From the NCBI RefSeq assembly GCF_027980145.1, contig NZ_JAMZNK010000002.1:1-64000 (forward strand): a stretch of DNA of 64,000 nucleotides, in the 5' to 3' direction. A program made the position numbers and the translations under genes. A model generated the notes under the pieces. The model made no database searches. It saw only the letters and a list, made by a program, of their open reading frames with translations, and had not been told where the DNA came from. Below are positions 17,502 to 27,247 of this stretch, in pieces (positions within the stretch are counted from its first letter, which is position 1; each line of letters begins with the position of its first letter). The stretch is from Flavobacterium azizsancarii. GTDB taxonomy: Bacteria; Bacteroidota; Bacteroidia; Flavobacteriales; Flavobacteriaceae.

Positions 17502-18335
17502 ATGAAATTATTTACAAGTGCATTTATTTTATTTATTGCTGCCATTACCAATATCAATGCGCAATTTGTAGGCAGTTATTCTCTTAAAGATGGAGGAGTA
17601 GATATTCAGAGTTCCAGTTTATTTGTTTTACCGGACCATACCTTTATTGTATTTTATGCCGGCGGAACTCCGCTACAAGGAAATTGGACGGAAGAGTCAA
17701 AGGATAAGATCAAATTAGAAATTAATACGGAGAACAAATCAATTTTTAGTGTGTATGCAATTAAGGGTAATCCGACCAATAAAAATGTTCAATTTAGTCC
17801 TTCAGGTCAAATAAATCTTTATGTTTCTGTTTCAAAAAATAAATTAAAACAACCCGTTTACCAGCCTTTGTTTGATGAAAAGTGGGGTTGTTTAGATCGG
17901 GATTTCGAAACAAATATTGCGGACAAAAAGGCTGAATTAAAGTTAGTTTCTCCGGAAATAGCAATTGATTTTTCAGATAATATAAAATATCCGGTTGCGT
18001 CAAATGTCTACACTTTTCAATTATCAGACAAGTTTTCGAACTATAGAATCTTTATTGATCCAAATGTAAAAGCCCCGTTTAAAATTGAAATTATAAAACA
18101 AAACGAAAAATATATCATTCAGGACACAAAGGGAGGGAAACCAATTGTAACGGATCGGGATGATATTGCAGAGGAGATGATTACAAAAATAAAGGCTGCC
18201 TTGATGCCCTGGCAAATTAATGATCTTATGAGAAAAGGGGTAGAAGTTGAGATGCTAAATCCTGTAAAAGTCGAAAAAACAGAATTTAATAAACCAACAG
18301 AAAAACCTTTGTTTATTGCAAAGTGTGAACAATAA
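17502..18335 (+). CDS. Exported hypothetical protein
   Basis: 277 aa from the ATG at 17502. The frame is open from a TTG at 17454, but the ATG directly precedes a signal peptide (MKLFTSAFILFIAAITNINAQ). The mature part begins with a beta-rich 90-residue segment (FVGSYSLKDGGVDIQSSSLFV and a FYAGGTPLQGNWTEE loop) like small lipocalin or barrel proteins that compare a measured value with a limit. The rest has no motif I know. A 10-bp palindrome, TAATCGATTA (17444-17453), lies 48 bp upstream and could be an operator. Single gene; no function assigned. Confidence 0.6.
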   Translation: MKLFTSAFILFIAAITNINAQFVGSYSLKDGGVDIQSSSLFVLPDHTFIVFYAGGTPLQGNWTEESKDKIKLEINTENKSIFSVYAIKGNPTNKNVQFSPSGQINLYVSVSKNKLKQPVYQPLFDEKWGCLDRDFETNIADKKAELKLVSPEIAIDFSDNIKYPVASNVYTFQLSDKFSNYRIFIDPNVKAPFKIEIIKQNEKYIIQDTKGGKPIVTDRDDIAEEMITKIKAALMPWQINDLMRKGVEVEMLNPVKVEKTEFNKPTEKPLFIAKCEQ

Positions 18336-18414
18336 ACGATCTAAAACCGATGCTGTAAATAGGTTAGGAGAGGCTTTATTCTTTTAATAAATTTGTTGAA
18401 GATTTTTTCATACC

Positions 18415-19287
18415 TTAAACTAACGATTTTAAAATATCCAAAAACACCTTTACCGCTTTCTTTTCGTATACTTCTTTTATAGAAATTAGCATAGCAGTTC
18501 GTGTCATATTCTTACCCTCAATTGGAATACATACTATCTCTTTTTCATTTTTAATCGTAGTCTGGGTAAGAATCGTGTACCATTTACCGCTTTTCACGAG
18601 TTCTAATAAAGTAGGAATGTCATTGATTTCGATAGCGACTTTTGGATGCAGATTGTTTTTATTAAAAGCATCATTAATAAATTGAGTTGTGCTATACCCT
18701 TTGGCGGGAAGCGCAAGAGAGAGTTTGCTAATTTCTTTTAAAGATATCGATTTCCTGCTTTTTAAATCTGAATTTGTTGAAGTTACGAGCGTCATTGGAG
18801 ACGTAAAAAGAGTTTGATACTTAAAATGATTTTCGGTAAGAATCTCTTCAAAAGTAAGAATGATATCCAATTCAAAATGGTTTAATTTTTCTATTAATTC
18901 CTTAGAAGTTCCAAAAACAATTTCGAATTCGATTTTAGGATATTGATCATTGAATTTAACGAGGGTTTGAGTCACGATATCCCGTAATGCATAGGTAACG
19001 CCAATCGCAATTTTTCCGGTATTCAGGTTGTTCAGGTCTTTTAATAACTGAAGACCTTCATTTGCTTTACTCGTGCTTTGCAAGGCATAAACAGAGAATA
19101 ATTCTCCGGCTTCTGTTAATGTAATTCGTTTTCCTATTCGGTTAAAAAGTGGAATTTGTAATTCGTCTTCAAGTTGTTTAATTTGTTGCGATAAAGTACT
19201 TTGGCTAATATTTAAACTATTAGCCGCTTCAGTAAAGTTGAGCAATTCTTTTGCTTTTAGAAAATATCTAAGTTGTCTGAGTTCCAT
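18415..19287 (-). CDS. LysR-family transcriptional regulator
   Basis: 290 aa, standard LTTR length. The N-terminal winged helix (MELRQLRYFLKAKELLNFTEAA, SQSTLSQQIKQLEDELQIPLF, RIGKRITLTEAG) is canonical. The effector-binding domain follows from about residue 90 (GKIAIGVTYALRDI). It is divergent from a metallo-hydrolase gene with a 99-bp shared gap. As is usual for LysR proteins, it probably autorepresses and activates the neighbour in response to a small-molecule ligand, which is unknown. Confidence 0.93.
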   Translation of the reverse strand: MELRQLRYFLKAKELLNFTEAANSLNISQSTLSQQIKQLEDELQIPLFNRIGKRITLTEAGELFSVYALQSTSKANEGLQLLKDLNNLNTGKIAIGVTYALRDIVTQTLVKFNDQYPKIEFEIVFGTSKELIEKLNHFELDIILTFEEILTENHFKYQTLFTSPMTLVTSTNSDLKSRKSISLKEISKLSLALPAKGYSTTQFINDAFNKNNLHPKVAIEINDIPTLLELVKSGKWYTILTQTTIKNEKEIVCIPIEGKNMTRTAMLISIKEVYEKKAVKVFLDILKSLV

Positions 19288-19336
19288 TTTTGTAAATCGG
19301 TTTTATCGATTGATGCTATCGAAAAATAAGGTTTTA

Positions 19337-19370
19337 CAAATATAGAAATTCTTTAGACCTTTGTAACAAA
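19337..19370 (-). promoter_or_regulatory. Promoter of the LysR gene
   Basis: On the minus strand, TTTG (19367-19370), a 22-bp spacer and TATATTTG (19337-19344) form a TTTG/TANNTTTG promoter. The same 99-bp gap must hold the promoter of the divergent gene; the closest plus-strand match, GACCTTTG at 19355, is weak. An ATCGAT-rich stretch near 19300-19320 may hold the LysR site. Confidence 0.6.
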
Positions 19371-19386
19371 TAATGATTGTAGTAAA

Positions 19387-20106
19387 ATGAAAATAATACC
19401 ATTACAAGAAGGGAATTACGTTGTAAACAAGGATAAGGAGTTTAAACTTATTAATGAGTTCCCGTCAGATTCAGGACTTAAAATGGCAATTCAGCCTTTT
19501 TTGGTTGTTACTGAAAATGATTATATCCTTTTAGATCTGGGGTTAGGAGTGAATAAAAACGGAAAACCTTTGATTCATCATTTACTGGAAAGTCATAACA
19601 TTCTGCCCGAACAAATTACAAAAGTCCTGATTTCGCATTTCCATAAAGATCATATCGAAGGAATTGGTTATTTTGACGGAGAAACTTTTATTCAAAATTT
19701 TCCAGATGCAACCATTTATCTGCAAAAAAGAGAGCTTGAATTTGCTCTCGAACAACAACATCCCTCTTATAATTTAAGTATATTAAATCAAATAAAACAA
19801 TTTTCTAATGTTGAAATGCTGCAATACGATAAAGGGCAAATAACGGACGAAATTTTCTATAAAGTTTCTGCCGGACATTCACCATTTCATCAGGTTTTCT
19901 GGATTAGGGAAAACAATGAGATTACTTTTTACGGCGCTGATGATTTGCCACAAGAAGCTTATTTAAAACTTCATGTTGCTTACAAAACAGATTACAATGG
20001 TAAACGTGCTATGGAATCGAGAAAAAAATGGGAACAGGAAGCCAAAGAACAGCATTGGAAAGTGCTTTTGTATCATGATATGAAAGTGCCGGTGTTGGAG
20101 TTTTAG
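19387..20106 (+). CDS. Metallo-beta-lactamase-fold hydrolase
   Basis: 239 aa, cytoplasmic (no signal). The MBL metal motif HxHxDH is visible as ISHFHKDHIEG, with a following Asp/His set (YKVSAGHSPFHQVFW, FYGADDLP). The C-terminal DYNGKRAMESRKKWEQEA helix is shared with lactonase-like MBL proteins (quorum-quenching lactonase or glyoxalase II-like). It hydrolyses an ester, lactone or thioester bond; the substrate is unknown. It is paired divergently with a LysR regulator, as in detoxification or catabolic units. A long heptamer repeat begins 5 bp after the stop codon. Confidence 0.85.
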   Translation: MKIIPLQEGNYVVNKDKEFKLINEFPSDSGLKMAIQPFLVVTENDYILLDLGLGVNKNGKPLIHHLLESHNILPEQITKVLISHFHKDHIEGIGYFDGETFIQNFPDATIYLQKRELEFALEQQHPSYNLSILNQIKQFSNVEMLQYDKGQITDEIFYKVSAGHSPFHQVFWIRENNEITFYGADDLPQEAYLKLHVAYKTDYNGKRAMESRKKWEQEAKEQHWKVLLYHDMKVPVLEF

Positions 20107-20111
20107 TTTTG

Positions 20112-20345
20112 TAGAGTATAGAGTATAGAGTATAGAGTATAGAGTATAGAGTATAGAGTATAGAGTATAGAGTATAGAGTATAGAGTATAGAGTATAGAG
20201 TATAGAGTATAGAGTATAGAGTATAGAATAAAGAGTATAGAATAAAGAGTATAGAATAAAGAGTATAGAATAAAGAGTATAGAATAAAGAGTATAGAATA
20301 AAGAATAAAGAATAAAGAATAAAGAGTATAGAGTATAGAAGAAAG
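20112..20345 (+). repeat. Heptanucleotide tandem repeat (AGAGTAT)n and derivatives
   Basis: About 16 nearly perfect copies of AGAGTAT (20112-20227), then about five copies of the 14-mer AGAATAAAGAGTAT, then short AGAATAA runs. It begins immediately after the metallo-hydrolase stop codon. The same heptamer in the opposite orientation fills 33784-33896, so the two tracts form a large inverted pair around the catabolic island. The period is 7 and there is no coding sense. Confidence 0.95.
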
Positions 20346-20472
20346 AGGATAAATTTAGAGTGGATTGAAGAATAAATAAACGCGTTTATTGCACATCGCT
20401 ATGTGAATTAATATAAAGTGAAACGCCTTTTTTAAGAAAAGGAAATCTATGTTTCTATGTGTTTAAAAAAAA

Positions 20473-20592
20473 ACTCCACTAATCAAACATTTGTATGATT
20501 TTGAAGAAGATTATTACAAACGTATTCAGATACAATTTCAATTTAAAAAGGGGGAAATTGTTACGGGATACATTTATGCTTTAAGCCAGTAA
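20473..20592 (+). pseudogene. C-terminal remnant, gamma-glutamylcyclotransferase-like
   Basis: A 39-codon open stretch without a start codon, preceded by a stop, ends in a normal TAA at 20590. Its translation includes YDFEEDYYKRIQIQFQF and KKGEIVTGYIYALSQ. This resembles the last strands of AIG2/GGCT-fold proteins (the Y-x-R-x-x-V and G-x-x-x-x-A-x-V-Y pattern). A perfect terminator lies 26 bp downstream, as for a real gene. I read it as the 3' end of a gene whose 5' part was lost, possibly when the neighbouring repeat expanded. The family call is from pattern memory. Confidence 0.45.
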
Positions 20593-20617
20593 AACTGCAA
20601 ATAGAAGTAAAATTGAC

Positions 20618-20653
20618 AAAGGTTTGAATCAGATGTTTTTGATTCAAACCTTT
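20618..20653. terminator. Hairpin terminator, bidirectional
   Basis: AAAGGTTTGAATCA (20618-20631) pairs perfectly with 20640-20653 (8-nt loop) and is followed by T. It lies 10 bp past the stop codon of the leftward fucP-like gene and also downstream of the rightward gene remnant. Confidence 0.85.
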
Positions 20654-20662
20654 TTTATAAAA

Positions 20663-21964
20663 TTATTTCAAAGCTTTTACTTTATGTCCGTAGATTCCAA
20701 ATGATAGAATGATAACAAAACACAACAAGGGAATAATATATCCGGATTGAATATCATCATGTTTCATATCGATTAGAGTTCCCATTCCGTATGGCAGGAT
20801 TGCTCCGCCAACAATCGACATTACTAACCATGAAGAACCTGTTTCTGTATTTGATTTTAAGCCCACAATACCCAAAGAGAATATCGTTGGAAACATAATC
20901 GACATAAAGAATCCGATTCCGCCAAGCGCATAAATTACATATATTCCTGTTCCGTAAATGGCTACCATACACAATAAAATACTGCAAACGCAATAGATCG
21001 AAAGCAAGACATAATCTTTAACGAATTTTAGAAAGAATGTCCCAATAAAACGTCCTGCCATAAACAGAAAACCATAAATACCAAGGTAATATCCCGCTGT
21101 TTTTTCGTCTAATCCTGCGCCTTGCTGCGCAATTCTAATAAAGAAACTTGTGATACAAACTTGTGCTCCAACATAGAAAAACTGAGCTACAACTGCCCAG
21201 CTTAAATGACGAAATTTTAATACAGAGAAGAATCCCGGTTTTACTTCAACCTCTGCATGTTGTGCTTTCATCGAAGGCAAATGCATGAAATAGAATAAGA
21301 TTGCCACCAAAACAAGTACAGTTCCCAAAATAATATAAGGTAACTTTACAGATGAAGCTTCTTCTAATAAATAAGCAGCCTTTGTTGCATCTGGCATTGC
21401 AGCCATTTGTTCCGGTGTATGATTGGTTCCCGAAAGAATAAATAAAGAACCCACAATTGGTGCGACCATCGCAGCCAAACCATTAAAAGAAGCTGCTAAG
21501 TTCAATCGTTTTGATGAGGATTCCGGAGGTCCTAAAATCGCAGCATACGGATTTGCGCTGGTTTCCAGAATAGTTAGCCCGCAGCCAATTACAAATAAAG
21601 CAAACAAAAACAATTCGTAAGTTCTGGTGTTTGCTGCAGGAACAAATAGAAAAGCGCCTGCCGCGAAAACCAATAAGCCGGTAATAATACTGTTTTTGTA
21701 ACCAAAGCGTTTGATTAACATTCCGGCAGGAATTGCCATAATAAAATAGGCGAAAAATACTGCCGTATCAATCAAAGTCGATTGACGATTGTTTAATTCA
21801 CAAGCCTTTTTTAAGTGCGGAATTAAAATAGAATCCAGATTGTGAGCCATTCCCCAAAGGAAAAATAAACTTGTAATTAATATAAAAGGCAAAAGGTATT
21901 TTGTTCCTGTTCCTTTTTCTGTAGCGACTTCGTGTTGGTCGCCAGTTTGGTTGGTTATTTGCAT
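20663..21964 (-). CDS. fucP: L-fucose:H+ symporter-like MFS permease
   Basis: 433 aa, 12 predicted TM segments. Family marks are LFFLWGMAHNLDSILIPHLKK in TM1 (first 20 shown in part), AYFIMAIPAGMLIKRFGYK, and ETSANPYAAILGP, the FucP/FGHS signature. FucP carries L-fucose, and relatives carry other hexoses or L-rhamnose-like sugars, into the cytoplasm with protons. It is the last gene of the leftward operon that begins at 28392. The neighbouring fuconolactonase-type and FAH-type genes support a deoxy-sugar substrate. The symbol is given by family; substrate is inferred. Confidence 0.85.
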   Translation of the reverse strand: MQITNQTGDQHEVATEKGTGTKYLLPFILITSLFFLWGMAHNLDSILIPHLKKACELNNRQSTLIDTAVFFAYFIMAIPAGMLIKRFGYKNSIITGLLVFAAGAFLFVPAANTRTYELFLFALFVIGCGLTILETSANPYAAILGPPESSSKRLNLAASFNGLAAMVAPIVGSLFILSGTNHTPEQMAAMPDATKAAYLLEEASSVKLPYIILGTVLVLVAILFYFMHLPSMKAQHAEVEVKPGFFSVLKFRHLSWAVVAQFFYVGAQVCITSFFIRIAQQGAGLDEKTAGYYLGIYGFLFMAGRFIGTFFLKFVKDYVLLSIYCVCSILLCMVAIYGTGIYVIYALGGIGFFMSIMFPTIFSLGIVGLKSNTETGSSWLVMSIVGGAILPYGMGTLIDMKHDDIQSGYIIPLLCFVIILSFGIYGHKVKALK

Positions 21965-22053
21965 AGTTTTTTTTAGTTAATAGGTTCAAAGAGGCAAGAG
22001 ACAGAGGTCCAAAGGTTTTCGTTTTATATTCAAAGTATAGAAACCTTTCTACC

Positions 22054-22500
22054 TCATAAAATATTTTTTTTCACCAATAATAGGTGATCACAAACGAGAA
22101 CGACTTCACCTTTTTGATTGAGAATTTCTACGTGTTCAGTTACAGTTCCCATATCCGGTTTTTTGGCTTCGCCTTTTTCTGAGATCGTGATTTCAGAATG
22201 GATGGTATCGCCAATGTGCACAGGTTTTACAAATCGCATTCTGTCATATCCTTTAGAAAAAGCTTCCGGATTAATTTCAGATGCGGTCAGGCCAATGCCA
22301 ATGCTAAAAACCATAGTTCCGTGCGCGATACGTTGACCAAAAGGTTGTGTTTTGCACCATTCCTCATCCATATGATGCGGGAAAAAGTCGCCTGTATGAC
22401 CCGCGTGAACCACAAAATCGGTTTCGGTAATCGTTCTGCCAAAAGTGACGCGTTTATCGCCAATGTGATAATCTTCGAAAAATGTTGATTTGAAATACAT
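22054..22500 (-). CDS. MaoC-like hot-dog dehydratase/hydratase
   Basis: 148 aa from the ATG at 22500. The frame extends to a TTG at 22545, but the ATG starts the domain directly ([16 protein letters not shown]). It is a single hot-dog fold with the hydratase-2 motif region [14 protein letters not shown] (the Asp/His pair of MaoC enzymes) and [15 protein letters not shown]. Characterised relatives add or remove water on CoA thioesters. Position in an operon with two CoA-transferases suggests its substrate is the CoA ester they produce. It lies 75 bp after the Gfo/Idh gene and 89 bp before the FucP gene. Confidence 0.85.
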   Translation of the reverse strand: MYFKSTFFEDYHIGDKRVTFGRTITETDFVVHAGHTGDFFPHHMDEEWCKTQPFGQRIAHGTMVFSIGIGLTASEINPEAFSKGYDRMRFVKPVHIGDTIHSEITISEKGEAKKPDMGTVTEHVEILNQKGEVVLVCDHLLLVKKNIL

Positions 22501-22575
22501 ATATTTTTTGTTTGAAAGTTTCAAAGTGATAAAGTCAAAAGTCAATCACTTTTGATTTTATGACTTTCGATTAAT

Positions 22576-23643
22576 TTATAATTCGCTAAGAGCAACCCCT
22601 CCATTTTTGTTACTGATATAACAGGCTTCAACTACCTTCATCGTGTCGAGAACATCCTGAACACTGGTTAAAAGTTTAGTATCAGAACCTTCTTTAAAAC
22701 GCATTAGGTTGGACATTGTTCCTATGAAAGCTTCGGGAAACCACGAACCCTCGAGTTCGATTTTTTTCCATTCGTATTGCCCTTTTTCGTTTGCTAAAGC
22801 ATATTCAAATTCATCAGGCAAACCATCGGGATAATTCATTAATAATCCCATTTTAGCTTTTATCGCACCTTTTGTTCCTTCCCATTTGATGTAGCTTTCC
22901 TCATGTTTAGGGCCAAAATGATGATCGTGATTTGTATTAATCACAACATGTTTGTCTTCTCCATAATCTAAAATGATGGTAGAACGAGAAGAGGATAGTT
23001 TTTTTAGCGGATGTTTGGCCGTTTTTGCCATGACACTCTTCGGATTTCCCAAAAACGATCTGATGCAATCGATATAGTGAACACTATGAAAAAGAATTTC
23101 TAATCTGGGATGTTCCTTAATCAGCGGAAACAACTCCCAAGGTGTGTTTACAGTAACTTTAAATTCAAAATCATACAAGTCGCCAATAATTCCTTCGTTG
23201 ATTAAATGTCTTGCAGTGCTTACGAATGACGCAAAACGCAATTGAAAATTAATTGCCGCGACCAGATTTTTTCGTTCGCAAACCGCAACAATTTCACGTG
23301 CCTGAGCGAGATCATTTCCCATAGGTTTCTGAATCAAAACTGCAGCGCCATCAGGTAATTGTTCTAATATTTCGATGTATTGATCAGGCAGGACTGTAAT
23401 GTCATAAACAGCATTTGATGGCGCGTTTTTAACTGCATCAGCTACATTTTCAAAAACATGGCTAATCTTAAATTGTTTCGCCAGATCATGCGCTTTAGAA
23501 ATCGTTCTGTTGGTAATACCAAAAACAGTAAAACCGGCCATTTCATAAGCAGGTAAATGCGCATCTTTAACGATTCCGCTTGCTCCGATGATGATAATCG
23601 GTTGGTTCGTTTCAGGTAATTTTGGTTGATATGGAATATTCAT
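22576..23643 (-). CDS. Gfo/Idh/MocA-family oxidoreductase
   Basis: 355 aa. The N-terminal Rossmann domain has IIIGASGIVKDAHLPAY. The usual EKP motif is present as LIQKPMGNDLAQA, with Gln in place of Glu. The C-terminal alpha/beta domain contains FHSVHYIDCIRSFLG, which supplies the catalytic His/Asp region. Family members oxidise or reduce sugars, sugar acids or inositols with NAD(P). It is cytoplasmic and sits 93 bp after the binding-protein gene in the leftward operon. The gap holds CTAAG-type repeats. The substrate is unknown; a sugar acid or lactone intermediate is plausible. Confidence 0.85.
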   Translation of the reverse strand: MNIPYQPKLPETNQPIIIIGASGIVKDAHLPAYEMAGFTVFGITNRTISKAHDLAKQFKISHVFENVADAVKNAPSNAVYDITVLPDQYIEILEQLPDGAAVLIQKPMGNDLAQAREIVAVCERKNLVAAINFQLRFASFVSTARHLINEGIIGDLYDFEFKVTVNTPWELFPLIKEHPRLEILFHSVHYIDCIRSFLGNPKSVMAKTAKHPLKKLSSSRSTIILDYGEDKHVVINTNHDHHFGPKHEESYIKWEGTKGAIKAKMGLLMNYPDGLPDEFEYALANEKGQYEWKKIELEGSWFPEAFIGTMSNLMRFKEGSDTKLLTSVQDVLDTMKVVEACYISNKNGGVALSEL

Positions 23644-23736
23644 AATTTTTAATTTAAAGGTTCTAAGCTGCTAAGGGACTGAGTTGCTAAGATTTTAGCA
23701 TCCTTGTTAACCTTTGTCAAAGTTGTAGCAACGTAT

Positions 23737-24963
23737 TCAATGCGTTAATTTTTCAATCATATGCTGAGTTTCTTCTAATAGTTTTTCTGAGGAAATATCA
23801 CTTTCAATCGCTTTCAAAACCATTTGATCTATTAACCCGGTTACTTTAGGCCAAATAGGGGTTTGAGGTAAAGTCAAAGCATTTTCATGTAACATCTCAA
23901 GCTTATGATAAAACGGAATGATATTGTTGATTTCAGGGTCATTCCATGTTGATTTTCTACAGCCAATTCCGCCTTCTATAGTCAATAGTTTATCACTTTC
24001 CGGTGAAGTAGCAAATCTCAAAAAGTCGTAAGCCAGTTTTTGATGTTTACTTCCGGAACCAATGGTATACAACCAATACACATTCAAAGAAGCCGTTTTA
24101 TGGTTAAGGTCAGAAGGTAATTCCGTAATATCAACTTTGCCTTTTACTTTCGATTCATCGATCACTTCACACATCGAAGCAAATCCAAACCAGTTGATGG
24201 CCATTGCGGCTTGCCCTTCGGCGAAAGCCATTCCTGCTTCAACCGAGCCAAATTCTTTCGACTTGGGATGAACGGCATTTTTATTGTTTACAATTTTTCG
24301 ATAAAAATCTAAAGCTTCAATTGCCACCGGATTATTGATGTTAATTTGATTTTGATCGTTTAATAAAGATTCGCCACGAGTCCACAACTGCAGGCAGAAA
24401 TCAAAAACCATATTGTGACCGTCTGGATAATTGGCAAAAATACAGCCGTACAGATTTTGTTCGGGACGGTTAAAAAACGTGGCTATTTCTACAAATTGTT
24501 GCCATGTTTTGGGTGGATTTAATTCATAACCCAATTGCTTTTTGAAGTTTTCTTTCTCAATATTATTTTCGAATAGATCTTTTCTAAAAATCAAACATTC
24601 AGGACCGTCATGAAATGGTAAACCGTAAATTCCGTTATTAACTTGCTGTAAATTCAATAAAGATTGCGACCAGCCTTCAGGATAATCCTGAGGTGGGTTG
24701 TGATTGATAGAGGAAGTTAAATCCAGAACCGCTTTTTCATTGGCAGCATCAAAAATCCAATCAGTATTCAGGTGCGCAATATCCCATTTTCCGTTTTTCA
24801 GACCTTGATTTGTAATGGTTTCTTCATAAATATCATGCAATTCCAGTGGAATCATTTCAGCTTCAATCTGAACATTATTTTTGATGCAAAACAAATCCCA
24901 TAGTTTTTGCAGCGTACTTTCGAAAGGATCAAATTTGCGGACAGCGATTCTTATTTTCTCCAT
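23737..24963 (-). CDS. Substrate-binding-protein fold without signal peptide (family 1 SBP)
   Basis: 408 aa. The sequence has the family-1 extracellular solute-binding architecture: an N-terminal strand [29 protein letters not shown], the hinge-region INHNPPQDYPEGW, YGLPFHDGPECLIFRKDLF, PPKTWQQFVEIATFF, and MAFAEGQAAMAINWFGF. Yet it starts directly at the first beta strand with no signal peptide or lipobox, and no ABC permease or ATPase is nearby. Its start codon overlaps the preceding CoA-transferase stop by 1 nt (TAATG), so it is translated with it. It is therefore probably a cytoplasmic ligand-binding protein or enzyme built on an SBP fold. A similar protein opens the operon. Confidence 0.85.
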   Translation of the reverse strand: MEKIRIAVRKFDPFESTLQKLWDLFCIKNNVQIEAEMIPLELHDIYEETITNQGLKNGKWDIAHLNTDWIFDAANEKAVLDLTSSINHNPPQDYPEGWSQSLLNLQQVNNGIYGLPFHDGPECLIFRKDLFENNIEKENFKKQLGYELNPPKTWQQFVEIATFFNRPEQNLYGCIFANYPDGHNMVFDFCLQLWTRGESLLNDQNQININNPVAIEALDFYRKIVNNKNAVHPKSKEFGSVEAGMAFAEGQAAMAINWFGFASMCEVIDESKVKGKVDITELPSDLNHKTASLNVYWLYTIGSGSKHQKLAYDFLRFATSPESDKLLTIEGGIGCRKSTWNDPEINNIIPFYHKLEMLHENALTLPQTPIWPKVTGLIDQMVLKAIESDISSEKLLEETQHMIEKLTH

Positions 24964-26102
24964 TATATTGCTATAAATTCTTTAATAATTTGTTCGTTAT
25001 CCTGTCCTAATTTTGGAGAACCTTTGCCTGAAACTAAATACTCTCCGTCAATTTTAATAGGACATCTTGTCGTTTCATACGAATAACCGTCGAGCATTGT
25101 TACTTTTTGCGTAAAGTCTAAAACCTTAAATCCTTCTTCTGCAAAAAGCTCCTGATAATTTAAAACTCCGGCACACCAAATATCTGCTGGTTCTAAAATA
25201 TTCAACCAAAAATTAGTATCCTGAGTTTGTAAATGTGTTGCGAGAATATTTTTTATTTCATCTCTTAAAGTGAATTTATTTTCAGGAAATGCCAAAAGCG
25301 CATCGCATTTTAAAAGTGAAGCGAGAACCGGAATAGATCCCATTGCCAATGCCAGAAAGCCATTATTGGTTTTGTAAATTCCATAAGGTGCGCCTAAATA
25401 AGCGTGAGCATTATTCGTTTTAGTTCGAACAGGTAATTCACCGCCATCATTAAAATAAGTAGTAATCGTTTCAAACTGAAAATCAAAAGCCGATTCTAAC
25501 ATGCTGACCTGAACCGAAGCGCCAATAGTATGAGTTGCTTTTCTATACAAAGCCGCCAAAATTCCCTGAGCCAAATGTGCACCTGCCAACATATCGACAA
25601 TCGATAAACCCATTGGTACGGGACCATCATCCTGATTGCCGCTTAGCCACGTTAAAGCCGTTAAGGATTGTAATAGCAAATCCTGTCCTGGTAAATCTTT
25701 TAAATCCGGATGATCGCCAAAACCTGAAATTGAGGCATAAATTACATTCGGATTTATCGCTTTAACATCGTCATAACTTAAACCAATGCGTTCCATAACT
25801 CCGGGTCTGAAATTATGCATCACGACATCGGCTTTAGCCAATAGTTTTTTTAATTTTTCAAGTTCCTCAGGTTCTTTGAAATCAATGGTAAACGACTCTT
25901 TGTTCCTGTTAATGGTATGAAAAACAGAAGATTCACCGTTCATGATCAAGTCTGATGTGTATAAGGTTCTGCAAATATCGCCTGTTCCCGGTTTTTCAAT
26001 TTTTATCACGCGTGCACCCAGATCAGCCAACCGCAAACTTGCAGAAGGACCAGATAGAAACTGGCTAAAATCTACTATTAAATAATCTTCTAATGGTTTC
26101 AT
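24963..26102 (-). CDS. CaiB/BaiF family (class III) CoA-transferase, copy 1
   Basis: 379 aa. The N-terminal [23 protein letters not shown] and [11 protein letters not shown] are the family's nucleotide/CoA part. [24 protein letters not shown] and SISGFGD follow. The catalytic Asp is present at position 170 in [14 protein letters not shown], matching Asp169 of formyl-CoA and CaiB transferases. Such enzymes move CoA between carboxylic acids and form interlocked dimers. It overlaps copy 2 by 4 bp (ATGA), and both are similar over their whole length, so a heteromeric pair is possible. The substrate is unknown; an organic or sugar acid is expected from context. Confidence 0.92.
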   Translation of the reverse strand: MKPLEDYLIVDFSQFLSGPSASLRLADLGARVIKIEKPGTGDICRTLYTSDLIMNGESSVFHTINRNKESFTIDFKEPEELEKLKKLLAKADVVMHNFRPGVMERIGLSYDDVKAINPNVIYASISGFGDHPDLKDLPGQDLLLQSLTALTWLSGNQDDGPVPMGLSIVDMLAGAHLAQGILAALYRKATHTIGASVQVSMLESAFDFQFETITTYFNDGGELPVRTKTNNAHAYLGAPYGIYKTNNGFLALAMGSIPVLASLLKCDALLAFPENKFTLRDEIKNILATHLQTQDTNFWLNILEPADIWCAGVLNYQELFAEEGFKVLDFTQKVTMLDGYSYETTRCPIKIDGEYLVSGKGSPKLGQDNEQIIKEFIAI

Positions 26103-27247
26103 GCGTTGTGTAAAAATTGTTCGTGTATTTTTAAATTGTCTTCTCCAACTTTTGGAGCTGCTTTTGAGCTTACTAAAATTTTTCCGTCAAGCTGAATTGG
26201 ACTTCTTGTTGTGACCATAGTTTCTCCATCTGAATTTTTTACGGTTTGTTTCAATTTCAATTCCTTTACAAAAGGCTGACTGTCGAGTTCTTCATAATTG
26301 AATACTTTTCCGCACCAGATTCCTTCTTTTTGAAGTACTTTCAGCCAATAATCAGCTGTTTGAGTGGCTAATTTTTCACTTAATAAAGTTCTGATTTCAT
26401 CCCTATGTGTAAACCAATGTGGTTTGTCTGCGTACTTATTTAAGTCTAATCCTAACGCATTTCCAATAAAAAGCAAATCGCCCATGGCCAAAGAAAGAAA
26501 ACCGTCCTGAGTTTGATAGACACCATAAGGAGCACTGAGAAATGCATGTGCACTTCCTTTGATATCGCCTCTTTCCGGTAATTGTCCGCCATCATTCATG
26601 AAAGAAGTAATGGCTTCAAACTGTACATCCAAAACCGATTCTAACAAACTTACTTCGACCAAAACCCCTTTTCCGGTTTTGGCTCTTTTAAGTAATGCTG
26701 CCAAAATTCCCTGTACAAAATGATTACCGCACATCAAATCTGCTACAGCCAAACCAAACGGAACAGGTTCCTGACTTTTTCGACCGCTTAACCAACTCAA
26801 TCCGGATAAGGATTGCAATAATAAATCTTGTCCCGGTTTTTTTGCCCACGGACCAATATTCCCATAACCCGTTATAGTTCCGTAAATTATTTTTGGGTTG
26901 ATTGCTAATGTTTCAGTAAAGTCCAATCCAATTTTCTCCATCACGCCAGGTCTGAAATTATGTGTCATAATATCAGCCTGGGCGATCAGTTTTTTGATTA
27001 AAGTTAAATCTTCAGGGTTTTTAAGATCTGCTGCAAAAGATTCTTTATTTCGGTTAATGGTATGAAATAACAAACTGCTATCATCAACAAAAAGATCTTT
27101 GATACTTAATTGTCTGCAAGCTTCGCCTTTTACAGGACGTTCGATTTTGATGACTCTTGCACCTAAATCGGCCAATTTTAATCCCGCTGAAGGCCCTGCC
27201 AAAAACTGGCAGAATTCCAATACAACTAATCCTTCAAGTGGTCTCAT
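26099..27247 (-). CDS. CaiB/BaiF family (class III) CoA-transferase, copy 2
   Basis: 382 aa, a paralog of the adjacent copy with the same landmarks: [82 protein letters not shown] and catalytic Asp170 in [14 protein letters not shown]. Both copies keep the nucleophile, so both could be active. The start overlaps the preceding SBP-fold gene by 4 bp (ATGA). Tandem retained copies suggest an obligate pair or two related substrates. Confidence 0.92.
   Translation of the reverse strand: MRPLEGLVVLEFCQFLAGPSAGLKLADLGARVIKIERPVKGEACRQLSIKDLFVDDSSLLFHTINRNKESFAADLKNPEDLTLIKKLIAQADIMTHNFRPGVMEKIGLDFTETLAINPKIIYGTITGYGNIGPWAKKPGQDLLLQSLSGLSWLSGRKSQEPVPFGLAVADLMCGNHFVQGILAALLKRAKTGKGVLVEVSLLESVLDVQFEAITSFMNDGGQLPERGDIKGSAHAFLSAPYGVYQTQDGFLSLAMGDLLFIGNALGLDLNKYADKPHWFTHRDEIRTLLSEKLATQTADYWLKVLQKEGIWCGKVFNYEELDSQPFVKELKLKQTVKNSDGETMVTTRSPIQLDGKILVSSKAAPKVGEDNLKIHEQFLHNA

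Noticed and set aside
20112-20345. Tandem array as a CRISPR
   Set aside because: The period is 7 and 14 bp with no spacers; CRISPR repeats are 20-40 bp with unique spacers. No cas gene is present.
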